This document shows positions 13,275-17,187 of a DNA stretch of 17,187 nucleotides, piece after piece. A program made the position numbers and the translations under genes. Positions within the stretch are counted from its first letter, which is position 1; every line of letters starts with the position of its first letter. This DNA is from an archaeon UBA168 (GTDB lineage: Archaea; Thermoproteota; Thermoprotei_A; Marsarchaeales; UBA168). The stretch covers positions 1 through 17,187 of the forward strand of contig DAYW01000046.1 of NCBI GenBank assembly GCA_002507085.1, written 5' to 3'. The notes below the pieces were generated by a model. It had not been told where the DNA came from and did no database searches. It saw only the letters and a program-made list of their open reading frames with translations.

Positions 13275-14609
13275 TCATGCCACCCCGTTTTTGACCTCCG
13301 CTTCTACTATCTTGTTGAACTCCACGGCGTACTCCAGCGGTATCTTCTTAGTTACCGGCTCCATGAATCCCCTGACTATGAGACCCCTTGCCTCCTCCTC
13401 AGAGAAGCCCCTGCTCATTAGGTAGAACAGCTGCTCTTCGGCTATCCTTCCCGCGGTTGCCTCGTGGGAAACGTCGGCGTCGGGCTCGTAGACCTCCTCC
13501 GTCGGGAAGGTCGCGGTGGAGCTCTCATCGCTTATGAGAAGGGAATCGCACTTGACTGAGCTTGAGCATCCAGTAGCCCCCGGGTTAACGCGGACCTGGC
13601 CGCGGTAAATTGCCCTCCCGCTTCCCTTGCTTATGCTGCGCGATAGGACGTACGCGGACGTGTCGGGGGCAGCGTGAACTATTTTTGCGCCTGTGTCGAG
13701 GACCTGTCCGTCTCCGGCCATGGAGACGTAGAAGTGCTCAGCCCTAGCTCCTCTTCCAGCCAGCACGCTTGCCGGATAAAGCATGGTTACCTTGCTTCCC
13801 AGGGAAGCCTCGACCCACTCCATCTTGCCCTCTTCTTCCACTATGGCCCTCTTCGTGACAAGGTTGTATATGTTCTTGCTCCAGTTCTGTATGGTCGTTA
13901 CCCTCACCCGAGCCCTCTTTCCCACGAATATCTCCATGATGCCGGCGTGAAGGCCTCCTTTAACGTACATAGGCGCTGAACATCCCTCTATGTACTCCAC
14001 GGATGCGTCATCTTCTGCCACTATGACCGTGTGCTCAAACTGGCCCATGGAAGGATGATCAACCAAGTAATACACCTGAACGGGCATGCTCACCTTAACG
14101 CCCTTGGGGACGTAGAGAAAAGTGCCGCCGCTCCATATGGCGCCGTTCAGGGCGGCAAACTTGTGATAAGTGGGAGGGACGCAACGGGTCATAAAGTACT
14201 TCTGGACAAGGTCGGGGTGCTTCTTCACGGCCTCATCCATACTCATGAATATCACGCCCTGCTTTGCGAGACGATCCTTCATCCGCTCGTAGATCACCTC
14301 GGACTGGTACATTATGCCGTTTCCAGCCAAGAAGTTCCTTTCGGCCTCGGGTATGCCCAGAGCGTCAAACGTCTTCTTAAGGTCAGCCGGGAGATCGCTT
14401 AAGCTGTCGACTTTCTCCACGTCAGGCTTAACGTAATAGGCAAGATCATCCAGCTTGAGCCCACTGAGATCGACACCCCAGGTCGGGATGGGCTTGCTCT
14501 CAAACACAGAAAGGGAATACAGCCTCTTCTTCAACATCCAGTCCGGCTCTCCCTTTTCCCTAGAGAGGGAGGTAACGACTTCCTCGTTAAGGTGCTTTAG
14601 TTCAGTCAT
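13275..14609 (-). CDS. sufB: Fe-S assembly scaffold SufB
   Basis: 444 residues from ATG 14609. A TTG at 14657 would add 16 residues but overlap sufC by 56 bases. ATG 14609 has GGAAGG just before it, overlaps sufC by 8 bases (ATGACTGA) and gives the expected NEEVVTSLSREKGEPDWMLK N-terminus. SufB is the cluster-building core of the SufBC2D complex. Seen: GVIFMSMDEAVKKHPDLVQK, the GTFLYVPKGVKVSMPVQVYY strand, EYIEGCSAPMY, TIQNWSKNIYNLVTKRA, and near the end SVKCDSLLISD with Cys354 and HEATAGRIAEEQLFYLMSRG with His382-Glu383. Cys and His are 28 residues apart, as between Cys405 and His433 of E. coli SufB. All key residues are present. The stop codon directly abuts the sufD ATG. Confidence 0.96.
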   Translation of the reverse strand: MTELKHLNEEVVTSLSREKGEPDWMLKKRLYSLSVFESKPIPTWGVDLSGLKLDDLAYYVKPDVEKVDSLSDLPADLKKTFDALGIPEAERNFLAGNGIMYQSEVIYERMKDRLAKQGVIFMSMDEAVKKHPDLVQKYFMTRCVPPTYHKFAALNGAIWSGGTFLYVPKGVKVSMPVQVYYLVDHPSMGQFEHTVIVAEDDASVEYIEGCSAPMYVKGGLHAGIMEIFVGKRARVRVTTIQNWSKNIYNLVTKRAIVEEEGKMEWVEASLGSKVTMLYPASVLAGRGARAEHFYVSMAGDGQVLDTGAKIVHAAPDTSAYVLSRSISKGSGRAIYRGQVRVNPGATGCSSSVKCDSLLISDESSTATFPTEEVYEPDADVSHEATAGRIAEEQLFYLMSRGFSEEEARGLIVRGFMEPVTKKIPLEYAVEFNKIVEAEVKNGVA

Positions 14610-15372
14610 CCCTTCCAGCCTGCTCGCCTCCCCATCTAGAATATCCTTCTCTTTCAATTATCCTGGCTAGCGTGATGTCGCCCTCGTCAACTATTTTTCC
14701 GCCTTTCATAACGTAAACGACGTCAGGCTCTATGTAATTGAGCAAATCAAAGTGATGAGTAATTATGAGAGCAGAATGCCCATCCTCCACAAACCTCTTT
14801 ATGGCATCCGCTACAACCCTTAAAGAATCGACATCAAGACCTGAATCCACCTCATCGAGTATGGCGAGCTTGGGTTTCAGCATAAGCATCTGCAGCACCT
14901 CGGATTTCTTTCCCTCTCCCCCCGAAAATCCTTCATTTACTCCGCGCTCCAAGAAAGTCTCAGGAAATGACAACGTGCTGGCCGTCGCTGACAAGTTCTT
15001 TCTGAAATCTATTATGGACGGCCTACCAGAACCGCTCCAGCGGACCCTGTACGCTTCCCATATCATGTCCTTTAGCGGGACCCCAGGTATCTCTACCTGC
15101 TTCTGGAATGCCAAGAAAAGGCCCTTCTTCGCTCTTTGGTCAGGTCCCAAAGAGAGGAGGTCGACCCCGTCAAACTCGACTTTTCCGGACTTCACTACGA
15201 AGTCAGGAGAGCCAGCTAAGGTCAGCGCGAGTGTGGACTTGCCAGATCCGTTCGGCCCCATTATAACGTGAACCCCGCCGTCTGGCAGAGTGAAGGACAC
15301 CCCGTTGAGTATGTCCTTGCCGTTTTTTGCTGATACGTAAAGGTCTTCAACGTTAAGGGTCATTTTAATCAC
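14602..15372 (-). CDS. sufC: Fe-S assembly ATPase SufC
   Basis: 256 residues, ABC-type ATPase that drives the SufBCD complex; soluble, not a transporter. Walker A GPNGSGKST with Lys45; Q-loop Gln90 in LFLAFQKQVEIPGV; signature FSGGEGKKSE at about 149-158; Walker B LAILDE with catalytic Glu174 followed by VDSGLDVD, where SufC proteins usually read TDSGLD; H-loop IITHHFDLL. Start: GTG 15372 lies 26 bases after a TATA-like box and would be leaderless; ATG 15363, three codons later, is the alternative and would have a 9-base leader. It is the first gene of a tight minus-strand series through leuS and overlaps sufB by 8 bases. Confidence 0.96.
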   Translation of the reverse strand: MIKMTLNVEDLYVSAKNGKDILNGVSFTLPDGGVHVIMGPNGSGKSTLALTLAGSPDFVVKSGKVEFDGVDLLSLGPDQRAKKGLFLAFQKQVEIPGVPLKDMIWEAYRVRWSGSGRPSIIDFRKNLSATASTLSFPETFLERGVNEGFSGGEGKKSEVLQMLMLKPKLAILDEVDSGLDVDSLRVVADAIKRFVEDGHSALIITHHFDLLNYIEPDVVYVMKGGKIVDEGDITLARIIEREGYSRWGGEQAGRDD

Positions 15373-15394
15373 TGAAGGTATTGTTCACGCTATT

Positions 15395-15402
15395 AAGTAT
15401 AA
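15395..15402 (-). promoter_or_regulatory. TATA-like box of the suf operon
   Basis: TTATACTT on the minus strand, centred 26.5 bases before GTG 15372 of sufC and lying in the 35-base gap after the NfeD gene. It is the only promoter-like signal I see at a gene boundary between sufC and leuS, so it likely drives sufC-B-D-S-U-alaS-leuS. Confidence 0.55.
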
Positions 15403-15407
15403 CGCTG

Positions 15408-16757
15408 TTATCCGCCTGCACCCTCCTTTAACTTCTTCACTATAAGGGTTATGCCGTTTACCCCGGTCACCCTAACCCGATCTCCGCTCTTTATGACGTC
15501 TGAGGAAACCGCAGACCACTCCTCCGAGCTAACAATTACCGTGCCCTTGCCATCCCGAAAGTCCTCCGAAGCCCTTCCCGTGAGCCCGATTAGCCTTTCG
15601 TTATCGATAAGCTTAGGCTTAGCCCTCAGAGCCTGTCTGACCTTACTGAGGTAAAAAACCGCAAATCCCAGCGCGGCCGCCAAAAGCCCAAACTCTAATC
15701 CCGTTATCACGGTAAAGGCTGGCTGGCTCGAGAAGTATCCAGGTGCCGAAGGAGATTCGTGCACGGAAGGGATTACCACCTCGCCATATAGCATAAGTAG
15801 GGCGACCAGCGATATTATGACCCCTGAAGCTGCAAATAGGCCGTGCCCGGCCTTAAGCTCCAGAAACATAAAAGCACCAGCTATGCCAAAAAGAATTATC
15901 GCTATGGGCGACGCTCCAACTATCCCCATACCATAAAGGCCAAGGGCCAAAGAAACGAGACCAATTACCGTCAGAATTCCGGTGGGATGATAAAGATCGA
16001 CGAGGATCGCGAAGAAGCCCAAGTCAAGAAGTAACGCATCAAGAGTGCTATTGCTCAGGTCGTACCTGAACTGATCTGCTAGGCTGGGTCCTACTATGAC
16101 TACGCTTGCATGCGAGGGAATTATCCCCTCAGCCTTCAGCGTTGATATCAGCTGAGTCAAGTTGCTGGCATAGCCGTTTACAACGTGCAGAGATATGGCC
16201 TGTTGCCAGGTGTAGGTTAACCCCCCTTCCGTTTGGTTAACGTTGGCCGAAACCATCATTCCTGCGGCCGTTCCATTGCGGCCGTGCTGTGCAGCCTCTG
16301 ATGACACCATTTCGGAATATGCCCCCATTATCTTCTGAACCACGTAGGTTGGCTCCGGTGAAGAAAAAATCGGAGATGCTCCTCCAAAGCTTGACCCATT
16401 TTGAAGGTATATGTAGTTGGCCGCCTCCGATATCAAAGAACCAGCGCTGAAGACCCCTGGAGAAAGCCCATAGACTATGAAAGTGCCGTTATAGTCACTT
16501 TCGTAAGTGTTTATGGCGCTTATCATGCTAAGCATGTTAGATGAATCGCCACCCGGGGTCGTAATCTCGAGGATGAAGTAGCGGTAGCCGCTAGCCTCGG
16601 CAACGTTGAGGTTATCAATGAGATAGTCCTGAGAGGCAGGGTTTATTTCCATGTTCATGCTGATGCCGTAGACCTGCTGCTCTGCGCTTATGGCCAAGGC
16701 TGTGGCGCAAAGCGCCAGGAATAAGACCAACAAAGCTAAACCAAAAGCGGCTTTCAC
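15408..16757 (-). CDS. NfeD / ClpP-class membrane-bound serine protease
   Basis: 449 residues from GTG 16757. GTG 16772 would add five residues; the inner GTG gives a classical signal peptide beginning MKAAFGLALLVLFLALCA and is about 24 bases after a TATA-like box. The N-terminal extracellular domain is ClpP-like: ILEITTPGGDSSNM, the nucleophile in SPGVFSAGSLI (Ser104) and the base in YVVQKIMGAY (Lys142), followed by AAQHGRNGTAA, matching the Ser/Lys dyad of the Pyrococcus enzyme PH1510. About five membrane segments follow (roughly residues 240-375), then a C-terminal OB-fold NfeD domain (LIGLTGRASEDF, GDRVRVTGVNGITLIVK). The family usually pairs with and cleaves stomatin; no stomatin gene is in the window. 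Role inferred: membrane quality control. Confidence 0.93.
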   Translation of the reverse strand: MKAAFGLALLVLFLALCATALAISAEQQVYGISMNMEINPASQDYLIDNLNVAEASGYRYFILEITTPGGDSSNMLSMISAINTYESDYNGTFIVYGLSPGVFSAGSLISEAANYIYLQNGSSFGGASPIFSSPEPTYVVQKIMGAYSEMVSSEAAQHGRNGTAAGMMVSANVNQTEGGLTYTWQQAISLHVVNGYASNLTQLISTLKAEGIIPSHASVVIVGPSLADQFRYDLSNSTLDALLLDLGFFAILVDLYHPTGILTVIGLVSLALGLYGMGIVGASPIAIILFGIAGAFMFLELKAGHGLFAASGVIISLVALLMLYGEVVIPSVHESPSAPGYFSSQPAFTVITGLEFGLLAAALGFAVFYLSKVRQALRAKPKLIDNERLIGLTGRASEDFRDGKGTVIVSSEEWSAVSSDVIKSGDRVRVTGVNGITLIVKKLKEGAGG

Positions 16758-16776
16758 AATTGCTAAAAACACGCGC

Positions 16777-16784
16777 GTTTAAAC
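16777..16784 (-). promoter_or_regulatory. TATA-like box for the NfeD gene
   Basis: GTTTAAAC, a palindrome, centred about 24 bases before GTG 16757 in the gap after rpl39e. It favours the inner GTG as start codon. Weak evidence on its own. Confidence 0.35.
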
Positions 16785-16811
16785 GGATTTTCTGAAATCG
16801 GAGAGTCAAAA

Positions 16812-16970
16812 TCACAGCTTTAGGCGAGGACTCCTCCTCCAGCTCCGCATCCTCCTCGTACGCCTCACCTTCCCAGCGGTCTTCTGCACAACCCATACGG
16901 GCACTGGCTCAGCTCTTCTATTAGCTTTTGCCAGCCTTGTCTTCCTGGAGAGAGGTTTGCTCTTCGCCAA
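16812..16970 (-). CDS. rpl39e: Large-subunit ribosomal protein L39e
   Basis: 52 residues, the normal size for L39e (about 51), and shorter than typical ORF cut-offs. The sequence is MAKSKPLSRKTRLAKANRRA, then EPVPVWVVQKTAGKVRRTRR and a SWRRSPRLKL end; the KPL..K.RLAKA, VP.WV..KT and WRRS elements define the family. L39e is a tiny basic 50S protein of archaea and eukaryotes that lines the peptide exit tunnel. The start is TTG 16970 with GGTGAG seven bases upstream. It lies 22 bases after rpl12, almost certainly cotranscribed with it. Confidence 0.95.
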   Translation of the reverse strand: MAKSKPLSRKTRLAKANRRAEPVPVWVVQKTAGKVRRTRRMRSWRRSPRLKL

Positions 16971-16992
16971 AGGGGCTCACCGTGGTCAGCGC

Positions 16993-17187
16993 CTATCCGA
17001 AGAGGGCGCCTAGTCCTTCCGCCGCCTCTTCCTCTTCTTTCTCTTCCTCCTTCGGCTCTTCCTTCTTCTCCGCTGGCTTAGCTGCCTCCTCAGCCTTGGG
17101 CTGTGGCGCAGCTGCAACTGGCGCTGCCGCAACCGCAGTGGCATTTTTAAGCACTTCATCGATGTTTATGTTTTTTAGGGCCGCGAC
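16993..17187 (-). CDS. rpl12: Ribosomal stalk protein L12 (archaeal P1), C-terminal part; 5' end outside window
   Basis: The last 64 codons of the archaeal stalk protein, reading in frame off the right edge. It begins VAALKNINIDEVLKNATAVA, continues in an Ala/Pro-rich hinge, then a Lys/Glu-rich stretch (PAEKKEEPKEEEKEEEEAAE), and ends with the conserved hydrophobic tail GLGALFG. That tail binds translation factor GTPases. Several dimers of this protein attach to L10 on the 50S stalk. The N-terminal dimerisation domain is missing only because the window ends. rpl39e follows after 22 bases. Confidence 0.93.
   Translation of the reverse strand, partial: VAALKNINIDEVLKNATAVAAAPVAAAPQPKAEEAAKPAEKKEEPKEEEKEEEEAAEGLGALFG

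Noticed and set aside
13674..15271. Plus-strand frames of 101-168 codons opposite sufB and sufC
   Set aside because: Antisense shadows; the minus strand has intact SufB and SufC motifs across the same stretches.
16615..16896. 93-codon minus-strand frame overlapping the NfeD start and rpl39e
   Set aside because: It is a shadow: the region encodes L39e in one frame and the NfeD signal peptide in another, both with clear family signatures.
1..17187. CRISPR array, insertion sequence, integrase, toxin-antitoxin or defence genes
   Set aside because: No regularly spaced repeats, transposase or integrase motifs, and every long frame with support is a core or conserved archaeal gene.

Overview
The window comes from an archaeon. 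It carries archaeal-type alanyl- and leucyl-tRNA synthetases, ribosomal proteins S19e, L39e and the archaeal L12 stalk protein, a PDCD5-family protein, an LSm protein, a UPF0147 protein and a DUF357-cytidylyltransferase fusion. Many starts are TTG or GTG, and AT-rich TATA-like boxes sit about 24-28 bases before the likely start codons, as expected for leaderless archaeal transcripts. A TACK/thaumarchaeal-related lineage is possible, but I cannot fix the lineage by eye. I see no tRNA or rRNA gene, CRISPR array, insertion sequence or prophage. This looks like conserved core genome, not a defence or mobile island.

Layout, left part (1-4829, mostly + strand): the 3' end of enolase; an unrecognised 194-residue basic protein; rps19e overlapping a PDCD5-family gene; then two minus-strand genes, a UPF0147 protein and an orphan type II secretion F-domain (TadC/GspF-like) membrane protein. 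A divergent promoter region separates these from a DUF357-RibL-type cytidylyltransferase, followed by an LSm protein and a HAD phosphatase. A 216-base convergent gap (4830-5045) holds a terminator-like inverted repeat at the end of leuS and no gene I can support.

Right part (5046-17187): a 12-kb run entirely on the minus strand. Read 5' to 3' it is rpl12 (partial), rpl39e (52 codons), an NfeD/ClpP-class membrane protease, sufC, sufB, sufD, sufS, an IscU/SufU-type scaffold, alaS and leuS. From sufC to leuS the genes overlap or lie within about 20 bases of each other, and the only clear promoter-like box lies just before sufC, so this is probably one long operon. It would supply a complete Fe-S assembly machine (ATPase SufC, SufB/SufD scaffold, cysteine desulfurase SufS, U-type scaffold/sulfur acceptor) together with two aminoacyl-tRNA synthetases.

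I did not find a clearly new biological system. The points most worth a second look are the physical linkage of the Suf operon to alaS-leuS, the IscU-like cysteine spacing plus an extra cysteine in the U-type protein, the unknown 194-residue protein, the lone F-domain pilus/secretion protein without an ATPase, and the evidence for leaderless translation starting at TTG and GTG.
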